Notes: generated by a model not told the origin, from the letters alone. 64,000 nucleotides of DNA from Siansivirga zeaxanthinifaciens CC-SAMT-1 (GCF_000941055.1 NZ_CP007202.1:1732001-1796000); one strand, 5' to 3'. Counted from the first letter of the stretch, positions 16,708 to 25,692 are shown. Made by a program: numbers and translations.

Positions 16708-17433
16708 TTATTTTGATGATTTATAGATTGTCGCAACGCCTAAGGTTTGCGGAAAATCTTCAACATTTATAAACCCAATTTCTCGTAAAATATTGTTTAA
16801 AGTTTCACCATAAGGAAAAACAGATGCCGATTCGCTTAAATATTTATAAGCACTTCTATCTTTCGAGAATACTTTTCCTATGAGTGGTAGTATGTTTTTT
16901 GAATAGAAATTATACCCCTGTTTGTATGGAAACTTTGTAGGGATCGAGGTTTCTAAAATAACAAACGTACCTCCGGGTTTAAGAACCCTGTATATTTCTT
17001 TAAGTCCGTTTTCAAGAGTTTCAAAATTTCTTACACCAAAGGCAACGGTTATAGCATCAAAAGCATCATCTTCAAAAGGCATATTTTCACTGTCTCCTAA
17101 AATCATTTCAATTTTAGAATCTAAACCTTTATGCTTTATTTTTTGTTTACCAACTTCCAGCATGCCACTGCTAATGTCTAAACCGGTAATTTTAGTAGCT
17201 TGGGTTTCGGCGAGGTTAATTGCTAAATCGCCTGTTCCTGTTGCAATATCTAAAATAGTGTCTGGATTAGAATCTTTCACTATTTTAACAACTTTCTTGC
17301 GCCATTTAATATCAATTCCGAAAGAAATAACACGATTTAAGCCATCGTAATTTTCCGAAATATTATCAAACATTTGAGTGACTTGTTCCTTTTTTCCTAA
17401 ATCACTGTCCTTATATGGTTTAATTTTTGACAA
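16708..17433 (-). CDS. ubiE: Demethylmenaquinone methyltransferase
   Basis: A class I SAM methyltransferase of 241 residues that makes the final methylation of menaquinone. Diagnostic stretches are [20 protein letters not shown] at the N-terminus, [17 protein letters not shown] (SAM-binding motif I, about residues 62-78), [26 protein letters not shown] and [12 protein letters not shown]. Bacteroidota use menaquinone, so the enzyme acts as MenG here. The menaquinone made serves the Na+-NQR encoded further on in this window. It heads a two-gene operon with porT. Confidence 0.96.
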   Translation of the reverse strand: MSKIKPYKDSDLGKKEQVTQMFDNISENYDGLNRVISFGIDIKWRKKVVKIVKDSNPDTILDIATGTGDLAINLAETQATKITGLDISSGMLEVGKQKIKHKGLDSKIEMILGDSENMPFEDDAFDAITVAFGVRNFETLENGLKEIYRVLKPGGTFVILETSIPTKFPYKQGYNFYSKNILPLIGKVFSKDRSAYKYLSESASVFPYGETLNNILREIGFINVEDFPQTLGVATIYKSSK

Positions 17434-17596
17434 AGCTTATTTTTTTTAGCAAACCTACATAATTTATTCCGACTTTAAAATATCAAATGAAATCAAAATG
17501 CTCTAAAAATACATTTGTTTACAGCAGAAAACGATTTTTTCTTAGTTTCAAAATTCAAGCATTTTCGGTCTTTTTAAATCACAGTGTAAATTGTGT

Positions 17597-17604
17597 TATA
17601 TTTG
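17597..17604 (+). promoter_or_regulatory. -7 promoter element of trkA
   Basis: TATATTTG, a full TAnnTTTG match, 24 bases before the trkA ATG. Confidence 0.6.
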
Positions 17605-17628
17605 TAACTCTCTATACCAAAATAAATA

Positions 17629-18978
17629 ATGAAAATAATTATTGCAGGCGCAGGTGAAGTAGGGTTTCATTTAGCTAAATTATTGTCTTACGAATCTCAA
17701 GAAATAACTTTAATAGATACCAATAAAGAAATTTTGCTTTATGCCGAAACGCATTTAGATATACGAGTAGTTAAGGGAGATTCTACCTCAATAGCTATTT
17801 TAAAAGAATCGCGCGTAAATACTTGCGATTTATTTATTGCTGTTACTTCAAGCGAAACAACCAATATTACGGTTTGTGTATTGGCTAAGCAGTTAGGTGC
17901 AAAACGAACCATAGCAAGAATTTCTAATACCGAATTTATCCACCATAAAGAAGAATTAGGTTTTACTAAATTTGGTATCGACGAATTAATTTCACCCGAA
18001 GCGCTTGCAGCATCAGAGATTGAGTTATCGTTACGACAAACATCCTTTAGAGAAAGTTTTGAGTTTGAAGGCGGTGCCTTATCCATGGCAAGTTTAACGC
18101 TGTCTCGTTCGGCATTATTTGTTGGAAAAACAGTAAAACAAGCTGCCGAAATATTACCAGAAATTCATTTTGTACCCATAGCGATTAAACGTTATGGTAC
18201 CCAATTTACTATTATACCGCGCGGCGACACTGTATTTGAACGCGGCGACGATGTGGTGTTTATAACGTCGGAAGGTGGTGCCGAAGAATTATGCCGACTT
18301 ACCGGAAAATCGAACCGGGAAATCAATAATGTTATGATTTTAGGCGGAAGTAAAATTGGTTTTAAAACCGCGCGCGACTTATCTAGTAAAAAATTTAACG
18401 TTAAACTTTTAGAAGAAAATAAAGAACGCGCATTCGATATTGCCGACGATTTGCCTGAAGTTTTAGTAATACATAGCGATGGCAGAAATGTAGATTTATT
18501 AGATGAGGAGCATATTAGCGAAATGGATGCCTTTATAGCGGTTACCAAAAACTCTGAAACCAATATCATGTCTTGTTTGGTAGCTAAATCTAAAGGCGTT
18601 AAAAAAACCATAGCTTTAGTAGAGAATATGGATTATTTCGAGCTGTCGCATTCCATAGGTATCGATACACTTGTAAATAAAAAACTACTGGCAGCCAACA
18701 ATATTTTTAGATACATTCGAAAAGGCGATGTTGTTGCCATGACCAAACTAAGTAATTTAAATGCAGAATTATTAGAGTTTGAAGTTAATAGTACTTCGTT
18801 GGTTTGCAATAAATTAATTAAGGATATCGATTTTCCAAGAGCAGCCATTATAGGTGGGGTTATTAGAAACGGTGTTGGTATTATTGCACTGGGAAGTTTT
18901 AAAATTCAGGAAGGCGATTTGGTTGTTGTTTGTTGCCTTTTACAGTCAATTAAACGTGTCGAGCAGTTGTTCTTATAA
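17629..18978 (+). CDS. trkA: Trk system potassium uptake regulator TrkA
   Basis: A cytosolic gating subunit of the Trk potassium transporter, 449 residues. It has two repeats, each an NAD-binding RCK-N domain followed by an RCK-C domain. The first nucleotide-binding site is MKIIIAGAGEVGFHLAKLL (residues 1-19) and the second is NVMILGGSKIGFKTARDL (about 233-250). The membrane-channel partner trkH follows 33 bases downstream, so the two form an operon. Two full RCK units match the E. coli TrkA length. No oddities. Confidence 0.95.
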   Translation: MKIIIAGAGEVGFHLAKLLSYESQEITLIDTNKEILLYAETHLDIRVVKGDSTSIAILKESRVNTCDLFIAVTSSETTNITVCVLAKQLGAKRTIARISNTEFIHHKEELGFTKFGIDELISPEALAASEIELSLRQTSFRESFEFEGGALSMASLTLSRSALFVGKTVKQAAEILPEIHFVPIAIKRYGTQFTIIPRGDTVFERGDDVVFITSEGGAEELCRLTGKSNREINNVMILGGSKIGFKTARDLSSKKFNVKLLEENKERAFDIADDLPEVLVIHSDGRNVDLLDEEHISEMDAFIAVTKNSETNIMSCLVAKSKGVKKTIALVENMDYFELSHSIGIDTLVNKKLLAANNIFRYIRKGDVVAMTKLSNLNAELLEFEVNSTSLVCNKLIKDIDFPRAAIIGGVIRNGVGIIALGSFKIQEGDLVVVCCLLQSIKRVEQLFL

Positions 18979-19011
18979 TTGTTGTAAAATGTCATTAAAA
19001 CATTATAAATA

Positions 19012-20505
19012 TTGAAACTTAATTATAAAATTATTTGTCATTTTTTAGGTCTGTTGTTATTATTCAACGGCGGTTTTATGTTGCTCTCTGCTTTGGTGAG
19101 TTTAATATATAAAGACGGAGTTACGTTTCAAATATTTATGGCGGGTGTTTTAACCCTTTGCAGTGGGGTAATAGCCATGTTTTTAACACGCTATCACAGA
19201 AAAGAGATGAATAAACGCGAAGGTTACATTGTGGTAACTTTTGGGTGGATCATCATGTCTTTGTCGGGCACCTTGCCTTATGTTTTGTCTGGAGGTATTC
19301 CAAATTTCACCAATGCTTTTTTCGAAACCATGTCGGGGTATACAACTACGGGCGCCTCAATTTTAAACGATATTGAAGCCTTGCCAAAAGGTGTTTTATT
19401 CTGGAGAAGCACCACACACTGGATAGGAGGTATGGGAATTATCGTGCTAGCTATCGCTATTTTACCATTGTTAGGCATAGGAGGTATGCAGCTTTTTGCA
19501 GCCGAAGCGCCAGGCCCCAGTGCCGATAAATTACATCCCCGAATAACCGATACAGCAAAACGTTTATGGCTTATTTATTTTGGTTATACAGCTGCCGAAA
19601 CCTTATTTTTAAAGTTAGCCGGCATGTCGTTTTTCGATGCCATTAATCACTCCATGGCTACTTTGTCTACTGGTGGTTTCTCAACCAAAAATGCCAGTTT
19701 AGCCTATTGGAACAACCAACCAGTTATTCAATATATAGTCATCCTTTTCATGTTTTTGGCGGGTGCCAATTTCGTGTTAAGTTACTTTGCTTTTAAAGGT
19801 AAAATTCAAAAAATTATTCACGACGAAGAGTTTAAATTGTATTTTAAATTCATTGGTATTTTTACAATTATAGCCACTTTACTTATTTATTTTGGTGCCG
19901 ATGTTTCCATTTCAACAATCCACCATCCTATGGTTTGGGGCGAATTCGAAAGCGCGTTCAGGCATGCTTTATTTCAAGTGTTAAGTGTTATTACAACAAC
20001 AGGTTTTGTGTCGGCCGACTACACATTATGGACGCCCTTTTTAGTAGTTTTCTTTTTCGGACTCATGTTTTTGGGCGGTTCTGCAGGAAGTACTTCGGGA
20101 GGCGTCAAAGTTGTGCGTCATTTAATATTAATAAAAAACGGATTTCTAGAATTTAAACGCACGCTGCATCCCAACGCCATTTTACCCGTTCGATATAACC
20201 AGCGCGCCATTCCAGAAACCATCGTTTTTAATGTCTTGGGCTTCTTCATACTTTACATGTTGTCCTTTATAATTGGTGCCTTAGTATTTTCAATGTTTGG
20301 TCTCGATTTCACCTCGTCTGTTGGGCTTTCGGCATCTAGTTTGGGTAATGTAGGTCCGGCTTTTGGCAATTTCGGTCCCGTGAGTAATTATGCTGCACTT
20401 CCGCATTTAGGACAATGGTGGGCCTCATTTTTAATGCTCATTGGTCGTCTGGAACTCTTTACCGTCTTAATTTTATTAACGCCGTTTTTTTGGCGTAATA
20501 GATAG
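19012..20505 (+). CDS. trkH: Trk potassium transporter membrane subunit TrkH
   Basis: A 497-residue integral membrane protein forming the K+ pore together with TrkA. Many membrane helices and the four pore loops are visible: MSGYTTTGASILND, STGGFSTKNA, TTTGFVSADY and SSLGNVGPAFGN, each with the conserved glycine of the selectivity filter. The SAGSTSGGVKVVRH stretch lies before helix M3a. The start is TTG at 19012. The only upstream ATG in the gap soon hits a stop, and the TTG gives the family N-terminus (MKLNYKIICHFLGLLLLFNG). The next ATG would remove part of helix 1. It is directly followed by repeat copy 2. Confidence 0.94.
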   Translation: MKLNYKIICHFLGLLLLFNGGFMLLSALVSLIYKDGVTFQIFMAGVLTLCSGVIAMFLTRYHRKEMNKREGYIVVTFGWIIMSLSGTLPYVLSGGIPNFTNAFFETMSGYTTTGASILNDIEALPKGVLFWRSTTHWIGGMGIIVLAIAILPLLGIGGMQLFAAEAPGPSADKLHPRITDTAKRLWLIYFGYTAAETLFLKLAGMSFFDAINHSMATLSTGGFSTKNASLAYWNNQPVIQYIVILFMFLAGANFVLSYFAFKGKIQKIIHDEEFKLYFKFIGIFTIIATLLIYFGADVSISTIHHPMVWGEFESAFRHALFQVLSVITTTGFVSADYTLWTPFLVVFFFGLMFLGGSAGSTSGGVKVVRHLILIKNGFLEFKRTLHPNAILPVRYNQRAIPETIVFNVLGFFILYMLSFIIGALVFSMFGLDFTSSVGLSASSLGNVGPAFGNFGPVSNYAALPHLGQWWASFLMLIGRLELFTVLILLTPFFWRNR

Positions 20506-20512
20506 TATTTGG

Positions 20513-20672
20513 GCATTCCCACGCGAAAAAGCGCGGTCGCGTTATTCGTTATATCTTTTTAAAAAGTAAAGGGTACAAATTAAAAGTTTGTAACAGCTTT
20601 AAACTTCTGTGTATGCTTCAAAATAGGGGTTTCTAACTTTTTTAAAAAGGATGCCACTTCTACCGCTAATGC
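20513..20672 (+). repeat. Structured intergenic repeat, copy 2
   Basis: The closing stem GCATT (20513-20517) / AATGC (20668-20672) differs from copy 1 by a compensated base pair. It has a first hairpin (CGCG aaaaag CGCG region), a degenerate core GTCGCGTTATTCGTTATATC, and a much enlarged second arm closed by ATCTTTTTAAAAAGT / ACTTTTTTAAAAAGGAT. It begins 8 bases after the trkH stop and fills most of the 20506-20798 gap. The rest is AT-rich and should hold the promoter of the next gene. Confidence 0.75.
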
Positions 20673-20798
20673 GAATTCCTGCTAAAATTGTAACATTTTA
20701 AATTAATTACATACTTATTTATTAAAGAAGCTTCTTTACTTTAAGATACAACAGCTACGTATCGGCATAAATTTTTTAACAATTTAAAATTAGAAATC

Positions 20799-21065
20799 AT
20801 GGGTGGAGAAGGCGCTATGATGGCTGCTATAAATTCATTAAAGAATAATAGAAGCTTAATGTCAAAACGAAAAGAAAACAAACCGTTTTCTGGCAGTTAT
20901 GCTGGAATAGAATTAAAAGAATTTCCAAAAGCATCTAAAACCGATTTATTAAAAATTAGAGAAAAATTGCAACGCGAAAATAAGATAAGAACAAGAAAGC
21001 ATTTTGTTATTTTAACTCTGGTGTTAGTAATCTTCGCTTTTATAATTTATCGCTATTTATTCTAG
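20799..21065 (+). CDS. Small conserved protein with C-terminal membrane segment
   Basis: An 88-residue protein, family not named here. It opens with MGGEGAMMAAINSLKNNRSLMS, a stretch I associate with a small conserved flavobacterial protein. A basic, charged middle is followed by one membrane helix near the C-terminus (about residues 68-86, FVILTLVLVIFAFIIYRYLF), so most of it probably faces the cytoplasm. It lies next to Dps and CsbD genes on the same strand, which suggests a stress-response setting. No catalytic motif is visible. Confidence 0.8.
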   Translation: MGGEGAMMAAINSLKNNRSLMSKRKENKPFSGSYAGIELKEFPKASKTDLLKIREKLQRENKIRTRKHFVILTLVLVIFAFIIYRYLF

Positions 21066-21100
21066 AAAACCTTCCTTTTTAAAGGGATTTAAGGTTTAAA
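21066..21100 (+). terminator. Imperfect hairpin after the 88-aa gene
   Basis: AAACCTT / AAGGTTT outer stem and CCTTT / AAAGG inner stem, interrupted by mismatches, followed by a short run of Ts and As. A weak terminator candidate. Confidence 0.35.
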
Positions 21101-21168
21101 AACCTCAGAAATTAATATTCTGTAAAAATCAAAAATAATTGTGTAACAGCAACACGGTATCTAGGTAT

Positions 21169-21176
21169 TATCTTTG
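21169..21176 (+). promoter_or_regulatory. -7 promoter element of dps
   Basis: TATCTTTG, a full TAnnTTTG match, 47 bases before the ATG. No good -33 box is seen. A GTGT/ACAC inverted repeat (21141-21155) lies about 20 bases upstream and could be an operator. Confidence 0.5.
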
Positions 21177-21222
21177 TAATAAAGCGTTTAACAAACGTGT
21201 TAATTAATAAAATTAAAAATTT

Positions 21223-21699
21223 ATGAAGATGAAAACAGATATTGGTATTGAAGAAAAAAATTTAGATTTAAACATTAAACACTTAACTGTAGCATTGTCT
21301 AATGATATGATATTATATATTAAAACAAGAAAGTTTCACTGGAATGTTACCGGAGCAAGTTTTATGGAACTGCACGTGCTTTTCGAAAATCAATACAATG
21401 GTTTAGAAGAGGCCATCGATGAAATTGCCGAACGTATTAGTAAGCTGGGTGGAAAACCCGTGGGTACGATGCAAGCATTTTTAGATCATGCAACCTTAAA
21501 GGAAAGCGATTCGAATCCCGATTCTAACACAATGATTATCGAATTATTGAAAGATCACGAATCGGTATCGAAAGAATTAAGACAAATGATTACTTCCATA
21601 GAAGATGAAACCGACGATATGGGAACCGTAGACTTCTTAACAAGTTTATTGTTACAACATGAAACCGAAGCTTGGAAATTGAGAAAATATATAAAATAG
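21223..21699 (+). CDS. dps: Dps-family DNA-protecting ferritin
   Basis: A 158-residue ferritin-like protein that forms dodecamers, oxidises Fe2+ with peroxide and shields DNA under stress. The intersubunit ferroxidase site is visible: [18 protein letters not shown] supplies His, and [17 protein letters not shown] supplies Asp and Glu about 12-16 residues later, the classic H...D...E arrangement. The length is typical. It has its own promoter and is followed after 28 bases by the csbD gene, so the two may be co-transcribed. ATG at 21223; a second in-frame ATG two codons later is also possible. Confidence 0.93.
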   Translation: MKMKTDIGIEEKNLDLNIKHLTVALSNDMILYIKTRKFHWNVTGASFMELHVLFENQYNGLEEAIDEIAERISKLGGKPVGTMQAFLDHATLKESDSNPDSNTMIIELLKDHESVSKELRQMITSIEDETDDMGTVDFLTSLLLQHETEAWKLRKYIK

Positions 21700-21727
21700 A
21701 ATTATTAACATTTTAAAAAATATCACC

Positions 21728-21913
21728 ATGAATACGACAAAATTAAAAGGAAACTGGAACGAAACAAAAGGAAAATTAAAACAAAAATTTGGTAATTTAA
21801 CAGACGACGATTTAATGTTAGCCGAAGGAAAAGAGGATGAGCTTTTTGGAAAGTTACAGGAAAAATTAGGAAAAACTAAAGACGAAATTCATAAAATCAT
21901 TTCAGATTTATAG
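21728..21913 (+). CDS. CsbD-family stress protein
   Basis: A 61-residue hydrophilic CsbD-family protein. The family signature is clear: [45 protein letters not shown]. Members are among the most strongly stress-induced small proteins in bacteria, with unknown biochemical role. An IS256-family element has inserted so that its 8-bp target duplication covers the last two codons and the TAG stop (21906-21913). The protein is unchanged, but the gene is now cut off from its original downstream sequence, including a strong terminator at 23272-23311. Confidence 0.93.
   Translation: MNTTKLKGNWNETKGKLKQKFGNLTDDDLMLAEGKEDELFGKLQEKLGKTKDEIHKIISDL
21906..21913. repeat. Target-site duplication, left copy
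   Basis: ATTTATAG, identical to 23249-23256 on the other side of the insertion sequence. Eight bases is a normal duplication length for the IS256 family. Confidence 0.9.
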
Positions 21914-21962
21914 GACACTATCCCGTAAAGTGTGTAAGTTAAAAATCGAGGGTTTAACTTTT

Positions 21963-23159
21963 TTAAAGTTGAACCCTTTTTTCAAATATAGTTAAAAACT
22001 GGTTTAAAATAATGCCCCAGTTCCTAATAGGCATCGACCATTTTTTGGTAGCCTCTCTAAGGGCTAAAAAAGTGGACTTCATAACAGCTTCATCTGTTGG
22101 GAATGAGAGCTTGTTTTTAGTGTATTTTCTGATTTTTCCATTAAGGTTTTCAATAAGGTTCGTAGTGTAAATGATTTTTCTAATTTCTAAAGGAAATTCA
22201 TAGAAAGCGGTAAGTTCTTCCCAGTTATCTCTCCAGCTTTTAATAGCGTAAGAGTACTTGTGTTCCCATTTCTGAGCAAAGTCTTCTAGGGCGGCTTTTG
22301 CTGCACTTTTGGTGGGTGCATCGTAGATGCTTTTCATGTCCTTTGTAAATTCTTTCTTGTCTTTCCAAACAACATACCGACAAGCATTACGAATCTGGTG
22401 TACCACGCAGATTTGGGTTTTAGATTCAGGAAAAACGTTTTTAATGGTGTCGGTAAAACCGTTAAGATTATCTGTGGCCGTGATAAGCAAATCCTGAACG
22501 CCTCTGGCTTTCATATCGGTTAGTACACTCATCCAAAAGGCTGCCGATTCATTCTTCCCCAACCAAAGCCCTAAGACTTCCTTTTTACCATCTCTACGCA
22601 GTCCTACGGCGATGTACATGGTTTTGTTAATGACTTTGGAGTTCTCCCGAACCTTAAATACGATGCCATCCATCCAAGTAATTAAATATACGGGCTCCAG
22701 AGGTCTGTTTTGCCAAGCAACAATATCATTGGTAACTTTATCTGTGATACGTGATATGGTAGATGTGGATACATCAAAATCGTAAACTTCTCGGATTTGC
22801 TCTTCAATATCAGAATTACTCATACCCTTGGCATAAAGGCTGATAATGACGTTTTCTATGCCATCAACCATGTTAGTGCGTTTAGGAACCAGCATAGGGT
22901 TAAAAGAAGCGTCCCGGTCTCTGGGAACTTTAATATTAGTCTCTCCTAAAGCTGTTTTTATCTTTTTAGACCCATAGCCGTTACGGGTATTGCTATTATC
23001 GGATTGCTGATGCTTCTCATAGTCTAAATGAGCATCAAGTTCCCCTTCTAGCATCTTTTCAATACCTCGCTTTTGAATGGATTTTAGAAAGGAGGTCAGT
23101 TCGTCTCCTGTTTTAAACTGTTTTAAAAAATCGTCGTTTAGAAAATCTTCTTTCTTCAT
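21963..23159 (-). CDS. IS256-family transposase
   Basis: A 398-residue DDE transposase of the mutator/IS256 type. The catalytic triad is visible in order: Asp in [13 protein letters not shown] (about residue 156), Asp in [14 protein letters not shown] (about 224) and Glu in [17 protein letters not shown] (about 336), with the C/D-x2-H motif in [14 protein letters not shown]. The N-terminal DNA-binding part includes [25 protein letters not shown] (shown as a family landmark in two pieces: [12 protein letters not shown] and NTRNGYG). The start at 23159 ([15 protein letters not shown]) fits the family; the frame runs on to 23186. No frameshift, so it is probably active. Confidence 0.95.
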   Translation of the reverse strand: MKKEDFLNDDFLKQFKTGDELTSFLKSIQKRGIEKMLEGELDAHLDYEKHQQSDNSNTRNGYGSKKIKTALGETNIKVPRDRDASFNPMLVPKRTNMVDGIENVIISLYAKGMSNSDIEEQIREVYDFDVSTSTISRITDKVTNDIVAWQNRPLEPVYLITWMDGIVFKVRENSKVINKTMYIAVGLRRDGKKEVLGLWLGKNESAAFWMSVLTDMKARGVQDLLITATDNLNGFTDTIKNVFPESKTQICVVHQIRNACRYVVWKDKKEFTKDMKSIYDAPTKSAAKAALEDFAQKWEHKYSYAIKSWRDNWEELTAFYEFPLEIRKIIYTTNLIENLNGKIRKYTKNKLSFPTDEAVMKSTFLALREATKKWSMPIRNWGIILNQFLTIFEKRVQL

Positions 23160-23186
23160 AAGTGTGTAAATTTTAAAATTAAACAA

Positions 23187-23220
23187 AAAAATATCGAGGG
23201 TTGCAACCCTCGATATTTTT
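23187..23220. repeat. Perfect 34-base palindrome near the right end of the IS
   Basis: Half-site AAAAATATCGAGGGTTG followed by its exact reverse complement, with no loop. As RNA it forms a strong GC-centred stem ending in a T-run on either strand, so it can block read-through into the transposase gene from outside. Confidence 0.8.
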
Positions 23221-23248
23221 AACTTTACACACTTTGTGAGATACTACC

Positions 23249-23256
23249 ATTTATAG
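23249..23256. repeat. Target-site duplication, right copy
   Basis: ATTTATAG, matching 21906-21913. Confidence 0.9.
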
Positions 23257-23271
23257 AAAATATATTTTTAA

Positions 23272-23311
23272 TAAAAAACCTCTATGCAATTAAGCATAGA
23301 GGTTTTTTTAT
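23272..23311. terminator. Bidirectional terminator, formerly of csbD
   Basis: AAAACCTCTATGC / GCATAGAGGTTTT stem with A- and T-runs on both sides. It terminates the minus-strand aminotransferase gene. Before the IS inserted it was about 16 bases from the csbD stop, so it probably also ended that transcript. Confidence 0.8.
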
Positions 23312-23329
23312 TTTAAGAAAATAACTGTC

Positions 23330-24514
23330 TTAACTAACAGCTTCTTTTATTCTTTTAATGGCTTCAATAATTTGCTCTTGAGATGCCGCGTAAGATATAC
23401 GAATACAATCTGGATTTCCAAACGCACCACCATCAACAGTAGCAACTAAAGCTTCTTCTAATAAGAACATAGAAAAATCGGCTGCATCTTTAATAGTGTG
23501 TCCTTTTATCGTTTTTCCGAAGAAATGCGTTACGTTAGGAAATACGTAAAAAGCACCTTCCGGCGTATTGGTTTTAAAACCTTCTATATCGTTTAATAAA
23601 TCTAAAATTAAATCACGACGTACTTTAAATTCGTCAATCATGTATTGCACACGACTTGGCGATTCGTTAAGCGCTGTAATGGTAGCACGCTGTGCAATAC
23701 AGTTAGCACCACTTGTTATTTGACCTTGCATTTTGTTGCAAGCTCTAGCTATTTTTTCTGGAGCACCAATGTATCCAATACGCCATCCCGTCATTGCAAA
23801 TGCTTTAGAAACACCATTTACAGTAATTGTGCGATCGTACATATCTTCAAATTGCGCCATACTTGCATGACCTCCAACGTAGTTAATGTGTTCGTAAATT
23901 TCATCTGAAACTACATAAACATCTGGATATTTAACTAGTACATCAGCTAAGCCACGTAATTCTTCTTTGCTGTAAATAGAACCACTTGGGTTGCAAGGCG
24001 AGCTAAACCAAATCATTTTAGTTTTAGGCGTAATAGCAGCTTCTAACTGTGCAGGTGTCATTTTAAAATCGGTATCGATGGTTGTTTTAACTTCAACAGG
24101 GATACCATCATTTAATTTAATTAAATCGGCATAACTAACCCAGTAAGGACAAGGCATAATAACTTCGTCGCCTTTGTTAGTCATAACGGCAGCAATATTC
24201 GCTAACGATTGTTTTGCACCTGTAGAAACCACAATTTGTGCAGGTGTGTAAGTTAGGTTATTATCACGTTTAAATTTGGTGATAATAGCTTCTTTTAAAT
24301 CGCCATAACCATCTACAGGAGAGTAAGAGTTATAGTTTTCGTTTATAGCTTGTATAGCAGCCTCTTTAATAAAATCTGGTGTATTAAAGTCTGGCTCACC
24401 CAAACTTAAACCAATAATATCTTTTCCTTCTGTTCTTAATTCTCTTGCTTTTGCAGCCATGGCCAATGTCGCAGACGTAGCCATGTTTAAAATTCTATCG
24501 GATAGTAATTGCAT
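23330..24514 (-). CDS. PLP-dependent aspartate-type aminotransferase
   Basis: A class I (fold type I) aminotransferase of 394 residues, of the aspartate aminotransferase Ib subgroup common in Bacteroidota. Visible are SLGEPDFNTPDFI near the N-terminus, STGAKQSLANI, MIWFSSPCNPSGSIYS, VVSDEIYEHINY, and the PLP-lysine motif VNGVSKAFAMTGWRIGYIG (Lys about residue 235), followed by RISYAAS with the substrate-carboxylate Arg. Aspartate to oxaloacetate is the expected reaction; substrate range cannot be fixed from sequence. A single gene. Confidence 0.92.
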   Translation of the reverse strand: MQLLSDRILNMATSATLAMAAKARELRTEGKDIIGLSLGEPDFNTPDFIKEAAIQAINENYNSYSPVDGYGDLKEAIITKFKRDNNLTYTPAQIVVSTGAKQSLANIAAVMTNKGDEVIMPCPYWVSYADLIKLNDGIPVEVKTTIDTDFKMTPAQLEAAITPKTKMIWFSSPCNPSGSIYSKEELRGLADVLVKYPDVYVVSDEIYEHINYVGGHASMAQFEDMYDRTITVNGVSKAFAMTGWRIGYIGAPEKIARACNKMQGQITSGANCIAQRATITALNESPSRVQYMIDEFKVRRDLILDLLNDIEGFKTNTPEGAFYVFPNVTHFFGKTIKGHTIKDAADFSMFLLEEALVATVDGGAFGNPDCIRISYAASQEQIIEAIKRIKEAVS

Positions 24515-24540
24515 GTATTAAATAAAAATAGTTGTTAGTG

Positions 24541-25641
24541 TTAAGCTTGTAAAGCTGGATTCATACCCATTTCTTTTAAATGTCTAAAATGAGCTATAAT
24601 TGCTTTACGGGTTGTTTTATATTCGTTGTAAGGTAAGTTAAATTCTTTAGCGGTTTTCTTCACAATTTCCGCTATTTTATCATAGTGAATATGACTTATA
24701 TTAGGGAAAATATGATGTTCTATTTGGTGGTTTAAACCTCCAGTAAACCAGTTTATAATTCTGCTTTTCGCACCAAAATTAACAGTAGTACGTAATTGGT
24801 GAATGGCCCAAGTGTTTTTTATAGTGCCATCTGCTTCTGGTAAAGGCATTTCGGCATCTTCCATAACGTGAGCTAATTGAAACACAACACTTAAAATTAA
24901 GCCAGCTGTATAATGCATTATAAAAAATCCTAAAAGGATTTTCCACCAAGAAATTTCAAGAATTAGCATCGGTAAAACAATCCATATCGCTACATAAATC
25001 ACTTTAGAAATAACTAATTTACTCCAGTTCCAAACAGGGTTTGGTAGTTTTCCGTAAGATAATTTACGTTTCATATAACGTCTCATTTGTTGCCAGTCTG
25101 TGGTAATAGCCCAATTGATAGTTAATAAACCATAAAGTAAAACAGAATAATAATGTTGGAATTTATGATGCCATTTCCATTCGGTATGCTCGGTAAAACG
25201 TAATACGCGTCCGGCATCTAAATCTTCGTCGTGGCCATGAATGTTCGTGTACGTGTGGTGTAAAACATTGTGTTGTACTTGCCAGTTGTATACGTTTCCG
25301 GCCAAAATATAAATACTACTACCCATTAATCGGTTTATCCATTCTTTGTTTGAAAATGAACCGTGGTTACCGTCGTGCATTACATTCATTCCAACACCAG
25401 CCATACCAATACCCATTACAATGGTAAGTAAAAGTTGTGCCCAGCCAGGAATGTTTAATGTTAATAATAAAAAGTAAGGGGTTAAAAACAATGAAAACAT
25501 GGTGATTGTTTTTGCCCAAAGTTTCCAGTTTCCAGTACGTTTAATATTGTTTTCTTTAAAGTATTCATTTACACGTTTGTTAAGTGTTTTAAAAAACTTC
25601 GCAGAGTCGATTCTAGAAAAGGAAGGTGCTTGTTTAGTCAT
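24541..25641 (-). CDS. Membrane fatty-acid desaturase (acyl-CoA/acyl-lipid type)
   Basis: A 366-residue integral membrane di-iron desaturase. Three histidine boxes are present: HDGNHGS (about residues 90-96), HNVLHH (about 124-129) and NHQIEHH (about 307-313). The Gln-x-x-His-His in the last box is typical of front-end (delta-6/delta-5-like) and linoleoyl-CoA-type desaturases. There are two pairs of membrane helices around residues 48-90 and 200-255. It probably introduces double bonds to keep the membrane fluid in the cold. The cytochrome b5 domain of eukaryotic front-end enzymes is absent. The 25642-25872 gap holds its promoter and AT-rich sequence only. Confidence 0.92.
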   Translation of the reverse strand: MTKQAPSFSRIDSAKFFKTLNKRVNEYFKENNIKRTGNWKLWAKTITMFSLFLTPYFLLLTLNIPGWAQLLLTIVMGIGMAGVGMNVMHDGNHGSFSNKEWINRLMGSSIYILAGNVYNWQVQHNVLHHTYTNIHGHDEDLDAGRVLRFTEHTEWKWHHKFQHYYSVLLYGLLTINWAITTDWQQMRRYMKRKLSYGKLPNPVWNWSKLVISKVIYVAIWIVLPMLILEISWWKILLGFFIMHYTAGLILSVVFQLAHVMEDAEMPLPEADGTIKNTWAIHQLRTTVNFGAKSRIINWFTGGLNHQIEHHIFPNISHIHYDKIAEIVKKTAKEFNLPYNEYKTTRKAIIAHFRHLKEMGMNPALQA

Positions 25642-25692
25642 GTTGATAATTTTTAATACAGTATATAATTAATGCCTATACCATACGGGGCG

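Larger units (their letters stand above)
21914..23248. mobile_element. IS256-family insertion sequence, 1335 bp, apparently intact
   Basis: Both ends can be defined. An 8-bp direct repeat (ATTTATAG) flanks the element. The terminal inverted repeats begin GACACTATCCCGTAAAGTGT on the left and, read inward from the right, GGTAGTATCTCACAAAGTGT; they continue as GTGTAAgTTAAAAAtcGAGGGTT with small indels. One full-length transposase gene lies inside. A perfect 34-base palindrome (23187-23220) sits between the right end and the transposase start, and an imperfect hairpin (GGGTTTAACTTT / AAAGTTGAACCC, about 21950-21976) overlaps the transposase 3' end. Both look like terminators shielding the transposase from outside transcription. 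The identical duplications suggest recent insertion. Confidence 0.93.

Noticed and set aside
19012-20505. A later ATG as the trkH start
   Set aside because: It would remove part of the first membrane helix; TTG at 19012 gives the family N-terminus.
24541-25641. Desaturase as a bacterial beta-carotene hydroxylase
   Set aside because: The third box NHQIEHH (Gln-x-x-His-His) and the two hydrophobic pairs fit front-end fatty-acid desaturases instead.
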